A stretch of 64,000 bases of DNA from Odontesthes bonariensis (Eukaryota; Chordata; Actinopteri; Atheriniformes; Atherinopsidae): the NCBI RefSeq assembly GCF_027942865.1, contig NC_134516.1, forward strand, positions 24,387,322-24,451,321, written 5' to 3'. The notes under the pieces are model-generated. The model searched no databases. It had not been told where the DNA came from and saw only the letters and a program-made list of their open reading frames with translations. The position numbers and the translations under genes were made by a program. Of the stretch, positions 22,477-34,400 are shown piece after piece. Each line of letters opens with the position of its first letter. Positions within the stretch are counted from its first letter, which is position 1.

Positions 22477-24195
22477 CCCTTATAGGGTCCTCGTCTTTTT
22501 GTTACACAGGGAGTCCTGCTGGGTCTGGTGGACCCATTGCTTTTTGGGGCTTTTAATTCAACATAATCAAACCTTTTTTTGTTAAAATACTCTGCAGATG
22601 TTTACTCCATCCCAATTGCAAGTATAATAAACAACATATATGTTAATTGTTTTCCCTTTCCCTTTGTTAAATTAAATTCATGAATAAAAATGCCACTCGT
22701 TTTTGTTCATTTTCTTATTAAAATGTAACAAAATAAGGAAATGCATCATAAAACAGGTATAACTGGAAAGTAATTGTCAGGTTCAAACACCTAGAAATTC
22801 ATAAAAAAGAGAGAGAGAGACGTTTAGGATTTTACTCATGAGGAGAACGATGATGGAGACAGCTTCTTACAATCTCCAAAACTCGCTCTGAAGCTTCTCC
22901 TCAACAAATCACCAAATGTACAAATGAAGCAAGTATTGTTTATTTGAATTTCATTAGAAATTCAGCCTAGTCAGGTCAGTTTACACATAACATCTGTCTG
23001 AACAACACATTAGCCCCATTGAACACGGCTACTTTCATACCAGACTATACCACATATGAGGGTCAGAGTTTCACTGTGTGTGTATTGCATATGTACTTCT
23101 TGCACTGGGTGCATGTATATTGTGTTTTTCTGTCCTTCTTGGGTCCACACACTTCACAGCGCTTCTTTTTGTTGTTGCCGGCCATCTAGAATAATGAAAA
23201 GATAAGGATCTTTACTAACACTTCTCTCTTTCAGAAATATGAATTATTATACTACAACAGCATCAAACACTTACCTCAGGCTCTGCAGATGGTGGTTCTG
23301 TCATTTGGGAGGATGTGGCACCATCATCTTCCCCCTGAATCCTCCTCACGATGGCTGCAGAGATTGGGGTTCTTGGAAGATGTCGTCTTCTCTCAATCTG
23401 AGGTCTCACCAACATTTTCCCCAATTCCTCAAGAAAGAGACGCCCCTTCTGCAGCTTTCCCCCATTACACTCTGGGCTCAGTGACATCCAAATGACGAAG
23501 GTGTTGTACAAGGAGATATCCAACATATCAAAGAATATCACCAGAGGCCATCGTAGGCTCTTCCGTTTGCAGCTGTTAGCAGTCACCAGCTTATCGAGGT
23601 TGTCCACCCCTCCTTTTGTGGCATTATGGTCCATGATCATTTCGGGTGATCCTCACATTCTACTTCCTCTGCAGCACCATCAAAACCCTCTGTCTCTTCA
23701 ACTATCAACTGTAAGGCAGCCTGAACAGAGAGTCGCTTTGCCATCTTGATCAGTTGTGGTATGGAACCACGCTGACAGAGCTATTTATAGTGTCAGGAAC
23801 CCAAGATTGGTTCCCACAAGACAGGGTGAAATGTGTGGGAATCTGGGTTCAGACAGTGTTGGGTGCTCTAATTTTGCAACAAAGTTGGTAAATTACCAAC
23901 ACACACACACACAGAGGCCCAGAGAGGAGTAAGGGAAAATATGGGTGCACAGGACCTATGATTTCCACACTTTCACTAGCCCCGGGTCCAGTGGACCTGA
24001 AGACCCTGTATGTAATATAATTTTGAAGGGGGGTATACAGGGGGGGGGTCATTGAATTTTTTTTCTGATTTATGTTCCTCACAGAAAATGAGCCAAGGCC
24101 AATGAATCTTAGTTTGAAAAAAATAATTATTTGTATAATTTTTATTAAGCAAAAAACTGAAAATGGGTCCCACAGACCCGAAGACCCTATGAGGG
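22477..24195 (-). mobile_element. piggyBac-like element, internally deleted
   Basis: The element is bounded by TTAA on both sides (22473-22476 and 24196-24199). Its inverted ends are CCCTTATAGGGTCCTCG and CGAAGACCCTATGAGGG. The minus strand carries transposase remnants (23063-23744). TTAA duplication and CCC ends are diagnostic of piggyBac-type elements. The 1.7-kb copy is shorter than autonomous members because most of the transposase is deleted. Confidence 0.9.
23063..23744 (-). pseudogene. piggyBac transposase remnant (N-terminus joined to C-terminus)
   Basis: An ATG at 23744 starts MAKRLSVQAALQLIVEE and runs about 35 codons to a stop near 23636. The frame beginning at 23640 then reads MIMDHNATKGGVDNLDKLVT and KRKSLRWPLVIFFDMLDISL, the conserved C-terminal part of DDE_Tnp_1_7. 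The catalytic core between them is deleted. A donor at 23275/23274 (GAG then GTAAGT) and an acceptor at 23186/23185 define an 89-bp intron. The last exon (23185-23063) encodes a Cys-rich zinc finger, CEVCG...CTQCKKYIC, the piggyBac DNA-binding domain. It cannot be active but may still bind ends. Confidence 0.85.
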
Positions 24196-24199
24196 TTAA

Positions 24200-25318
24200 A
24201 GGTGGGGTATGAGATGTTTTCTGGAGCATTTTTTATCATATTGTCTGAAAACCTCCTCACGACCCCATTGCACCCACTAAAATAGAATGTTTGGGAAAAA
24301 AAATTATATTTTAGTCCATTGTAGAGGGTGTAGCAAGAGGAAATGTCTGACCAATAGAAGTAATGATGAGAGTTACTTCTATTGGATTCTGACACGGCAA
24401 TCAACCGTCAGCCACCCTCCCCCCTCCCCCCTGCGCGTTCACAGACTCGTGACTCGTTCATCTGTTTTGAAGGCATGGTTTCGAGGGGTGGGCTGAAGGG
24501 AGAGACAAGGTTGTGTATTTTCAAAAATATAGCTTGCAGGAACCGTTTTTCAAAGATCTCATACCCAGGGCCGTAGCCAGGATTTTGGAATAGGTGAGGT
24601 CCATGATTTGCGCGCAGCGCGCGTTGAAATTTTTACTATATATATATATATATATGTATTTTAAATTATATAGTTTTTAATATATAGCCTACATTTATGT
24701 ATTATGTACAATATATATTTATATTTTTTTATGTATTTATTAAATTACAGGTCACACAAGAGTTGTATTGTTTAAATGTCTTTTAATTGTATAAACCAGC
24801 ATTTATTTTTTTTAAATGTACTGTACTAAATTTAAATTTATAGTACACCACCATGTTTTTAAAGAATATAGGGGGTAACTTTGAACTTGTTGAACTGAAT
24901 GATGAATGGTAGTGATATTCCAAAATAAAAATAATATTCAAGTAGAAATAAATCATTGCAAATTACAGCCCCTAAAAGTACAAATGGCATCACCTACTGT
25001 TTTAAAACTGTTGGCTTTGTTGCGCCCAAGTGCTGCGCTGCGCAGGCTTAATCACTTGCGATGTCTGCTGAATTGCGTTCTCTTCCACGAGTCGCATAGT
25101 CTTTTTCACTCACACAGGCAAAAAACGAAAACAAAGCCCATGGATGTTAACCACAATCTGCAAAGCACGTTTCAGAGGTTTTTTTATGTTTGATTCAGTT
25201 GGGCATTTTTGGCAGTCCAAAAAAAAACAAAAAAAAAAAAAACAACCTTGGATGAAATAAGGGAGGTCCAGACCTCGCTGTCCTCTAATGTCGCTACGGC
25301 CATGCTCATACCCCACCT
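24200..25318. mobile_element. TTAA-type MITE with 14-bp inverted ends
   Basis: The ends are AGGTGGGGTATGAG and CTCATACCCCACCT, each adjoining TTAA (24196-24199 and 25319-25322). The left TTAA is also the right TTAA of the piggyBac copy, so one element inserted at the duplicated site of the other. There is no transposase ORF. It is split by a hAT-like insertion at about 24569-25304. A Kolobok or piggyBac origin is possible. A 13-bp-stem hairpin (CCAATAGAAGTAA) lies at about 24353-24387. Confidence 0.75.
24569..25304. mobile_element. hAT-like insertion with 8-bp TSD
   Basis: The element starts CAGGGCCGTAGCCAGG and ends GTCGCTACGGCCATG, with short inverted GGCCGTAGC/GCTACGGCC near the ends. The flanks repeat CTCATACC, continuing the MITE terminus on both sides. 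CAGGG-type ends and an 8-bp duplication fit hAT. The interior is AT-rich, with a (TA)n tract near 24640, and is non-coding. Confidence 0.65.
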
Positions 25319-25405
25319 TTAAGATAGTAATTAAGTGTTTTTTTAGGCGATTTGAAAACCGTTTGCTGTGACTTTCAAATATGCTTCAAAAACTGGACGT
25401 GTTTC

Positions 25406-25809
25406 TGTCATGGGCCAAAGCCAAAATAAGGAAAAGACTCAAAAGCAGATTTCACCAGGGCAACACAATTTTATTAATGAGGCTGGAAGGGAATGGAGGC
25501 TGGTGTGGTGAAGGATCCCAGCTGGAACCGAGAGGAGAGTCCAGGAATCTTGCTGTGGGAAGCAAAGAAGGTGTTAGAGGAAATACTGAATTTCAAGATT
25601 TCTAGCAAGGGTTTCGGGGCCTGATTACCACAGAATATGGTTTGACGATCTGGCAAAGACTGGTGCTCCTGCTGCTCCTTAAGGCATCTTGATGACTGCA
25701 GATGGAAAGCAGCTGTGGCAGCAGGCCGCAACCAGACTCCGCCCTGGTGTTCAGTGAAGCCTGCTCAGCCCAACCTACAACTCAGAACACAGCCAACCAG
25801 ATCATGACA
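25406..25809 (-). mobile_element. Solo LTR (minus orientation)
   Basis: This 404-bp segment begins TGTCATGG and ends ATCATGACA, with the 5-bp repeat GTTTC on both sides (25401-25405 and 25810-25814). On the minus strand a polyadenylation signal in TTAATAAAATTG near 25470 gives the orientation. No internal retroelement sequence remains, as expected after LTR-LTR recombination. Confidence 0.75.
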
Positions 25810-25814
25810 GTTTC

Positions 25815-26690
25815 TTCAGATAAACTCCTGACCAGCTGTGAAAAAGCAGTGAAAATGTCTGGCCTGTATAAACTTTGTTATGTCAAACAAGATCAGAGAT
25901 GACATCGATTGTGATGTCACTACAGCGATGACATCACAGCTTTGTGAAGGCTTCTGTTCTGTCTCTTCTGGTCTGTGGTTCCAACCACAGATTCTGGATG
26001 GAAGTGAAGTCCGGATTCCAGAATGTTGATTTGTGTTCTCTGTTAATCTCTGGACGACTTCAGCTGATTACTTCCTGTCACTGTCACGTTGGAAGGTCCA
26101 CTTCTGCCAGTTTTTCAGCAGCCAGTATCATGTTTTCCACCAGCAGTGTTTTCCAAGACAGAATTATGTCAGTTTGTTTAAAATGTTGCCAAAATAAACT
26201 ATTACAATTACAACAAATGTCATCTCAGGGCACTTCAATAATAAAGTCCAATTCAGGCCAATTGGAGTTCAATTCATTGTAAATATAATCCAATTAATTC
26301 AATTCAGAATGAATCCAATTCATTCATACAGAGCAATTCAAAAACCAACAGATGGCACCGAACTTGCACTATTTCTAATTAGATAGAACTTTTTAATAGT
26401 TCTAAGATCATATCTTTCTGGCTTTATTTGCATTTTACAAAGAGTCCCGAGTAATTATGAAAGTGGGGTTTTAATTTGAAGAAAAAGCCTCAAAATAAAG
26501 TGATTTTTAGGAGTATGCAGGGATCCATTTCCATCTAATGAACAGGTCAGTTATATTAAACAGTGGGCCGTGTGAGCAGCAATCAGGGGAGTAAGGAGTT
26601 CACAGATCATAGACAGAGGCAACCGTCCAACTATTCAAAGCTTTTAAAATGAGTAATAAAATCTGACAGGTAACCAGGGAAGGAAGGACA
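25815..26690. other. Unassigned sequence
   Basis: No gene was recognised. There is a degenerate GATGACATCA cluster near 25895-25935. Repeated AATTCA and CCAATT words at 26230-26335 look like a decayed LINE tail. Confidence 0.35.
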
Positions 26691-27050
26691 AGAGGCAGGG
26701 AGGTGGTCAACCACTTTGTGGCCTGGTGTGGGAATAATCACCTCAGCTGCTGATTTTAGGATGAGCACGAATAAGCCAAACAGCGTCTCCATCCCAGGAG
26801 AAGAGGTGGCTGAGGAACACCTGGGAGTTTACCTGTTGCATATCTCTTATAAGTCTGTGGTGCAGAGTGCATCTTTCTTCAGCACCATCTGCTGTGGCAG
26901 CAGCATCAGAGCCAGCGACTCAAAGAAACTGAGCAAACTGCTAAAGAAGGCTGGCTCTGACCTGGGGACTGCTTTGGAGCTGTGTTTGATGAGCACTCAC
27001 TTCAGCGACTGCTCCATTCAACATCCACCTGGAAACGCTCGGTAGCCTAC
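26690..27050 (+). pseudogene. CR1/Rex1-like LINE fragment
   Basis: The plus strand reads a shortened version of the RT C-terminal region: HLGVYLLHISYKSVVQSASF, then CCGSSIRASDSKKLSKLLKK, matching the same segment in the copy at 7390-8465. About 30 residues are missing between LGVYL and YKSVV. No TSD was found. It is a decayed relic. Confidence 0.65.
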
Positions 27051-27581
27051 CTGTACCTGCCTCAGTCTCCAGCTCCTGTCTCCGTCTGCTTCAAGAGGAA
27101 TGAACTCTTAAATCTGGCTTTCCTTGTTTACTGAACTGTGGAAAGAAATCAGGTAATAAATCATCTTCAAACTCGTTGGCTTTTGGGCCCTGGAGTCTGG
27201 TATCATGACACTAAACTGAACCCACTGTAACATTAAAGCAGAACTCTGTCACCTTAAGGAGAAAGTTGTCTTTGCTTGAAAATTTGAGCAAATACAACTT
27301 GTAGGTTCTTACTGCTCCCTTTCCTCTGTGCTTCAGCTCTGATTCCCTGGACTCTCCCTGCTGGAACAGACTTTGGCGAACCCCCAGCTGCTCCTCCACT
27401 TGACAGGCGGATTCTAACCTTTGACCAGCGAAGATACAGAATGTGTTACTTGACTGTCGTGCCCATGCTGAGAATACAAGCTGTAAGAGTATCACTGAAA
27501 AATTGACAAAAAAACACGTTGCTAAAACCATTTCATTGTCAAGCACTTGCATGACTGAGAGCGTAAATTGACTGTGGAAGG

Positions 27582-27653
27582 GGTTCCATGGTGTAAAGGT
27601 CAGCACTCTGGACTCTGAATCCAGTGATCCGAGTTCAAATCTCGGTGGAACCT
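27582..27653 (+). tRNA. tRNA-Gln(CTG)
   Basis: This 72-nt gene is very close to the vertebrate tRNA-Gln-CTG consensus as I recall it. It starts GGTTCCATGGTGTAA, has anticodon loop CTCTGAA, and its B box is GAGTTCAAATCTC. Acceptor GGTTCCA pairs fully with TGGAACC and the T stem pairs. There is no T4 run in the first 25 nt downstream, so termination may rely on a weaker or more distant signal. A second tRNA-like gene lies about 330 bp downstream. Confidence 0.9.
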
Positions 27654-27984
27654 TCAGGTGTGTGCTGTCATGGTTGCGTTCTGGAAGGAAGACGAGTTGA
27701 GTAGGTTAGTCAGTTGTTAAGTCACGCTTGCACAATCGATCAATCCCAGCTGAGGTGGTATGTGACATTTCACATCTGTGTGTCACTAGTTGAATCCTTT
27801 TGGTTTCTTCTTGCATATTCATTTGCAATGCTTCATTTCCATGCTCTCCTAGAGGAGTGTGTTATAATCACACTTCTGACTCAATTTGTTGCCACTCCAT
27901 AATCTCTTTCCGCAAGCAACAAGATTTGGGAAAATTTACCTCATTGTTTGCCCTCTGGAACACTAGTCAGTAGCCATGGCGTCA

Positions 27985-28057
27985 GTTTCCGTAGTGTAGT
28001 GGTTATCACGTTCGCCTAATATGCAAAAGGTCCTCAGTTCAAAACTGGGCGGGAACA
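27985..28057 (+). tRNA. tRNA-Val body carrying an Ile-type AAT anticodon
   Basis: This 73-nt gene matches vertebrate tRNA-Val(AAC) along most of its length: GTTTCCGTAGTGTAGTGG, ATCACGTTCGCC and the acceptor GTTTCCG with CGGGAAC. The anticodon loop is CTAATAT, so the anticodon is AAT (isoleucine) where valine has AAC. One anticodon-stem pair is lost (C against A), and the D, T and acceptor stems still pair. A TTTATTT tract follows within about 20 nt. It is either an anticodon-shifted gene or an early pseudogene. Confidence 0.75.
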
Positions 28058-28950
28058 TAACTTGTTCCACCTTTATTTATTTCATCCTTGTGTGAAGATG
28101 TATGACTGCATGTTACTGATAGCAACATCAACATATTCATAATTATGGATAGGAGGGGAGCCTCATCTGCTATTCTTGACATGTAAAGTACATTTTTACA
28201 GGTTATCAAGAGATTCTCCGATGCTAAGAAACTGACTTTGGCGAACCCCTAGCTGCTGAGAAAATGACACCGTCCCTGTCACTCCCGTCAGGAAGGCACA
28301 GACCACAGTTCTTTGATACTGATGATTTATTACAACAGCCACCGTCATCACCGTCGAACTATTAAACACAACGCACAATTAAACATGTTTCACACATACA
28401 CAACACAGCACAAGAAATACAGATCACCTCGCTGGCTGCACCCATAGAAATAATATACGTAGACGCCTCATGGCGTGCTGGAACGTAACAGCGCCATATT
28501 GGGTGGGCCTCCTCACTCTAGGCCAACAGAATCAATTGGAGTCGACGGAGAGTGAGCTACTATGTCCGTATTTAGTGCAGTTTTGTCAAGGTGGGTGAGG
28601 GAGGACACGGATGCGGACTTCTCAAAAAATAAGGCTTGGTTTATTAACAAAGAAACAAAGTGCAAACAAAAGGCGCGGCAAAGCCGGATTCAAAAAACAA
28701 AACGTGGCAAAATAAACAAAGGACTCAACATGGCATAAATAAATAAATACTTAACTTTGGCAATATCGACGTGGAACATGGATCAAGACTCTTGGCATAG
28801 AAGGCAAACAACATACAACAAAGATACGGCAAACTAAGAGGGGAGGCTGGAAACTAAATAGGGAGTGAGAGTGATTGGAGAGTGAGTGCAGCTGAGGGAA
28901 AAAACACAGGTGAAGTGAGTGAACTAATAAACTGAGTGCAGGGAAACTAA
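28058..28950. other. Unassigned repeat-like sequence
   Basis: No ORF or RNA was recognised. TTTGGCGAACCCC followed by AGCTGCT occurs near 28238 and near 27372, flanking the tRNA pair. From about 28571 the sequence resembles a reverse-oriented fish LTR (AAGGCTTGGTTTATTAAC on the plus strand), but no ends were identified. Confidence 0.3.
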
Positions 28951-30430
28951 AGCCCTATTCGGACGGGACTAGTTCAATGGGGGGACGCAATGCCGGTTTG
29001 GCAATGGTATTATCCGGGACCTATCCCGGCCCAAACCATCGACCTGGGCTGCTTGGCCCATGGGGAAAATAGTTGTAACTAATTTTTGTCACTTATCTTA
29101 TTCTTGCATTAATATCAATTCAACTGTAGTCTGCATAAATTCACCATTGCAGCGCAGCCGCCTGCTGCATCACAGCAGATTAAATAGGTTCTACCATGTA
29201 AGGGAATTCTCTCCTCCCAAATGTTTCAGATGGTTTGGCCCATGGCTCGTCTTTTAAATAACAATGGCACGAAACAGAGCGTGTCAGTGATGGAGGGTAG
29301 AAAGAGGCCAGGTGGAACAGAGAGGGCTAAGCTAAAAAAAAGACAGGAGGTGGCAGCCAAATGTGCCAAATTGACAGATATCTTCTCAAGACAAGCTGGT
29401 AGGTTACTGAGAGATATGGATAATAGGCCTGGTTGTGAATTTCATCAAATAGGCTATAACGTGGCGAACGTTTGCAATGTCAACTCAACTGTCATCTGAC
29501 AGCTTTTGTTGTTAAATATGTAAAATCTCACAATTTATATGATTTAGAAGTGTATTCCTATATTCAAAGAAGAACCGAACACTTTCTTTACATTCCAGTT
29601 CTAATGAACAATTGTTCAACGCTTTATCTCCTCATCAACTGTAGCCTGCATTCCCACAGGCGCGCACATGTGGTTACTAACGCAATATTAAATAGGGGCG
29701 ATCACATTTGTTGTTTGATATTTGTTATTAAATGCATCTCAAACATGCAATTAAAATAAATATAATTATTTAGAAGGGCTGTATGCAAATATTGTACATG
29801 GTTCGCGTGCGCAGGGACAGGGGCAGTATGGCAGGGCAGGGGCAGCACGAGCACGTTGGGGTGTTTAGTTGCCTTTTCTAATTACTGGAGAGTCTGCACG
29901 CGCGTTCTATCCGCGGGAATCAGCATCATGTTTCATGTTCAAGCCTTCCCCTCCCATTTATTACAATGTGAGCTGAGCCCGCTCACGCCCGTGCAGGGAA
30001 TAGACTGTTCTATTTTCAAGTTGCAATGAGCACTTATCCGGACACCGCGCGGGCACGACACTTTGATGTGAAAGGAAGAATCTGTTTTCTTGTTGATTTC
30101 TATCCATTTCGGACTGAACACGAATGCAGATGCAGACACGTTCACGTCCCGTGCTTGCTGTGTGTAAACGAACCGAACCCTTGCTTTACATTCCATTTTT
30201 CCATTTTTTGACAAACAGTTTCAAATGTGCTGTCACGCTTATCTGCAACTGTAACCTATTTCGTCTCGCCGTCATATCGTGCATTTCCACAGAGGCGCAC
30301 ACACTGTGGTTATCAACTTACTATTAAATATTTTTTTTTTATTGTTATCGATTGTTTTCTAGCATCAGATCAGCAGACCACTTCCAGTGCTACTGATGAT
30401 CCCAAGGAGGGCGACTACTGAAGGGCCAGG
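28951..30430 (+). pseudogene. Probable hAT transposase 5' exons (remnant)
   Basis: A short exon-like frame near 29290-29400 encodes GRKRPGGTERAKLKKRQEVA followed by KLTDIFS, resembling the conserved N-terminus of ZMYM/hAT-type transposases (KRPSGAEKRKRKKE..., then F). A possible donor follows (GCTG then GTAGGT), and a short frame with SDQQTTSSATDDPKEGDY occurs near 30360-30420. The GCCCTATTCGGACGGGAC word at about 28952 may be a terminal repeat. The core transposase domain is absent. The assignment rests on one motif. Confidence 0.35.
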
Positions 30431-30859
30431 TAGAGGAAGATACTGTTAGTCAAGATAGACATTTGTGATGTAAAATATTGGCATAGAGAAGAAAACCATA
30501 AGGTGGTAGGGTGGTAGACTAAATCATGCAAATCATTTAACACAACCACAATTAAATAAATATCAGAGTGGCCTGTATTTTAATTAAATTCCCGGACTGA
30601 GAAAATGGCCCACCCCAGCCCTGTGGAAATATATAGACTTTTCTCATCTTCTTGTTGAAGCTCCAACCTCCATCATATCATAAAGATCTCATCCATCCTT
30701 TCCCTGTTCCTGCTGCACACACCTGTTGTAGTATAAGCAGCAGGATATCAGAGTCTCCTGAGGTGACACCGCAGTCTGTAATACAGATGTTGGTAAATTG
30801 TTCAGAACAACATACTCACACACACACGCACCAAATTAAGCACAAGCTGTGTTTGTAGA

Positions 30860-31036
30860 ACCAACAGGAGGCCGTTGATCCTGATCCTTCCCATGTAGCA
30901 TCCATCCATTCTCAAAACTTGGAACGTCACATCAAGCTTCCAAGAGGACTTGTTGGGAACAAGTGTACTGCTAACATCACAGTGGCAGGAGTTGAGTGTA
31001 GTTGTCTGCTTGACACTGGGTCTCAGGTGACCACTG
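30860..31036 (+). pseudogene. Ty3/gypsy retropepsin, 5' half
   Basis: The frame from about 30862 to 31036 carries the N-terminal half of a gypsy-type aspartic protease, including the active-site LLDTGS motif at about 31009-31026. It is cut at 31036 by the LTR element at 31037-36151 and resumes at 36152. The domain stores and releases the polyprotein products of the retrotransposon. Upstream gag is not present here. The 4-bp duplication ACTG at the cut proves interruption by insertion. Confidence 0.85.
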
Positions 31037-31444
31037 TGTTAAAATTGGCTTTGTTCTTAGACATTATGAATGAAATAAGTCTCAGTACTTTTCCATTATG
31101 ACCTAAAGTGATCCAGGAGTAGAAAGACAAAACAATTAGGAAAGCCTGGGAAAGCAAGGGCAGATTCACACACACACATTGTTTTGGCTGATCCAGAGAA
31201 TATGACGAAGCATGTTGAACCTACTCATGTCCAATCATACTCGGTCGAATGTGAGTCCAACCTATGAGACTAAACATGATACCCGGAAATCAGGGCACAG
31301 TCTGACAGACTTCCTGCGGGAGCTCTTTCCCACTGAGCCCAGCGCTGATATGCTTTGACATGTGACTACAAATAAACACTTCATTTTCACTTGAATTACT
31401 CCGGCCCGTTCTTGAGCCTCCTACTAAAAGAACCGTATCGAACA
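31037..31444 (+). repeat. 5' LTR
   Basis: Starts TGTTAAAATTGG and ends CGTATCGAACA. A polyadenylation-type AATAAA lies at about 31371. It differs from the 3' LTR by only a few substitutions and short indels, so insertion is recent. It begins directly inside the gypsy protease frame. Confidence 0.9.
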
Positions 31445-31446
31445 AA

Positions 31447-31458
31447 TGGTGCCGTGAC
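31447..31458 (+). promoter_or_regulatory. Primer-binding site, tRNA-His-like
   Basis: TGGTGCCGTGAC lies 2 nt after the 5' LTR and complements the 3' end of vertebrate tRNA-His. Similarity falls off after 12 nt. Confidence 0.7.
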
Positions 31459-34400
31459 ACGAGGTTCGAAGGCTAAAGGACCACCGTACCATGCGACCGA
31501 CTCCGTCCGAGGGAGGACGCCTCGAGGTGACAGGAGGGACAGCTTTTTTCAGACAATCAGGCGCCAGAAAAAGGTGAGCAGAACACCACTTAATGACTAA
31601 ATGTGAAATTTCTGCATATTGAATAACCTAAATGAAGTTGTCTGAATTAAGTTGTCCTCTGGTCATAGTAAATCCAAGTGTTAATGTACTGTCTGATGTT
31701 TGCATTGAATGGTAACACGTGAAGTATAATACACATAGTCTCACATAGGGAAAGTAAATAAGTGTCCTGACAAGTGAATTCGAACAAAGAGTTTTTGAAA
31801 ACAGCTTTACAATGCAAAAATCGCAGAGATGAGATAAGAAACAATAAATCCAGGAAGAACAGTGTTTGAGACATTCATACAAATTGTTGCTAAAATAGGA
31901 TTCAACATCTCTCTTAAAGAGAAAGTCAAATACACAAGCAGAGTGTTTAGGAGATTTGCTCCTTTAATTAAAATATAATCTGAAAAAATGTTCTACAAAT
32001 TGAAAATTTATGATTTCACCTTAAGCAGGACTGAGATCAGTCAGACCATATGACACAGATTAAACAACCAGGATTTAGGATTTAATATCACGGCCAGACA
32101 GTCAGAGGTCAAACAATTTGATAACATATTAAAGTTGTTAAAGCTTAGCCTTTATTGTTATTAGGAGATATTAACTTGACTTTAAAATTTTAGCTGCTCT
32201 AAATTTCCTCAGCCTCAGGTCACCAATTCAATAGTCAATATTTATCACCTATATTTAGATTCAAACTAAACCATTTGACTATTTAACTAAATCATTTAAC
32301 TACTTAACTGCAGCAGATCTATGAAACAATTAATATGCTCCCTCTTAACAAAGAAGCAAATAGGTTTAGAATAACAGAAGGACAGCTGCAGCAAAGACTG
32401 AGCCACAACAAGACAAGTCAAGGTTTGTTTTTATGGCGCATTTAAAAACAGTGAGCACAGGGCAGCTTGGTGAAAGCCAAAACAAAATCTATGCAAACAC
32501 AGACTTAACTTTGGCTAAAGCAATTCCCTATTAAGCATTATATTATGCATTATTTAACCTACTATTTTATATGATATTTAATATATGACCTATATATGAA
32601 TGTTTTCAGGTTGTCCCACATGAGGCCTGGACGGGGAGAAAATACCCTGTCCATACCCTTTTTTGTGACAGTATGAGGACTTGTGTGAATGTGGGAAAAA
32701 AGGTTCGGTTGCCAAGCGACGGCCATGGTGAGTGGGGGCGGGGGAGATCTCAAAGGGGGTGTTCCCAAAGGGGGCACTAACGGCTTGGGGGACAAGGGCT
32801 ACCTGAGGGGGGAGGAGAAGGACGCCAATAGGTGGCGTGATGGAAAGTCAAACTGTGCTGAGTCAGTGCCTGTGGTTGAAAGAAAAAGGATATGAATGGG
32901 ATGAATGAAATGTTCTGTAATCAGGTGTTTTGGTTCATCGGAAGACGTTCCATTAGAGATGACCAGAAAGTTTTTAATCTAGTGCACTAAATCGATCAAT
33001 CAATCAGATGTTATTTATATGGCACTTCTCATCCAAGAAAATATGAACAAAGAGCTTTCAGAAAAAACAAAGCAGTGAAACCCAAGGCCACATACAGACA
33101 CATGCACACTCACATATAAAGCCATGCACACACACACACATGCCACACATACTGGAAGCAAAATCAAGAGCAGAGGGCCACAACATGATCCTCAAAGAAA
33201 AATAAAGGATGAATTATGATATATAAAGAAATAAAATGAACCTATGTTTTTAATATCTGTATGGAAACATGTTATGGTTTCTTATTCAGTTAGAACCGGA
33301 AAAAACTTAATGCTGATCCTGAACTGTCTGTGTACGGCTCAGCATCAAAAAACACAACCACTGGTAAGAATTAAACAACATTATTACTAACTAACAAGTA
33401 AGAATAAAGCAGATTATGCTGAAATTTTATTTTTTACGCTCTGACCTGAATAAAGACAGGACAGACAATATTTATCCTAAACAAGTTAATCAGTTAGTCA
33501 TTGGAAAAATGTCTGCTTTCTTGATGCTGTGCTGCTCCCAAGATGAAATCTAACCACAATATTTTTCTGTCCTGCAGCAAACAACAACACAGGAGGAGAA
33601 ACTGCAGTGGAGCAGTTTGGCAATTAATTAACAATTAATCATGGTTTACTAAAACTTCTCAAGTTTTCCCAAAAATTCTGTGTGTGTTTGTGTCTTCTTT
33701 TGCATTAAGACTTCCCGGACCTGGAAGAGGAAGACATGGAATCAAACTCATAATATGAAGACCACTGTTTGTATACTTAGGCCCCAATGAAGACATGAGG
33801 GTTGCTTGGGCAAACCCAGAAATGCAATATATGTTTGTCATCTGTTGTCCTAACCTGTGGTGTCTGGTGTTGAGTGTTGTTTTTGTTTGTGTGTTGTTAT
33901 GATCCCAAAACTGAACGATGATTTTTTCCACAGCAGAATTATCCTAAAAACAAGGATTATGCCAACTGTGCTGATGTTGATGTTGATCGTGATGATGTGT
34001 TCCCTAAATGATTTTGAAGTTTGTCACAGCAAAATAAGGTGATGGTACTGGATTTCTCATTAAGGCTGCACAGCAGTTTGATGACTATTCTGGTTCCTAA
34101 AAGCAAGGGTTATACCAACTGGCCAGTTGTTTTGTTTTGGTTTATGTTTATTTTATGATTTTTATTTGATTTTCATTTATTTTCTTTATTTTGGTTTGGT
34201 TTTGTTTGGGGTCCATATGAAAAATAAATTAAGAATGAATTGGGCATTGAAATTGAACCTTTCAAAGAGAGATGCCCTAAGTATAAAAATACAGTGCAAA
34301 TAACATTTTGCACTACTGCGCTGCAAGATTTGCTAATATTATTCCACAGATTCAGAACCACTACAGGACGTACGGCCGGAGGACTCATAAGCTTGAGTTC

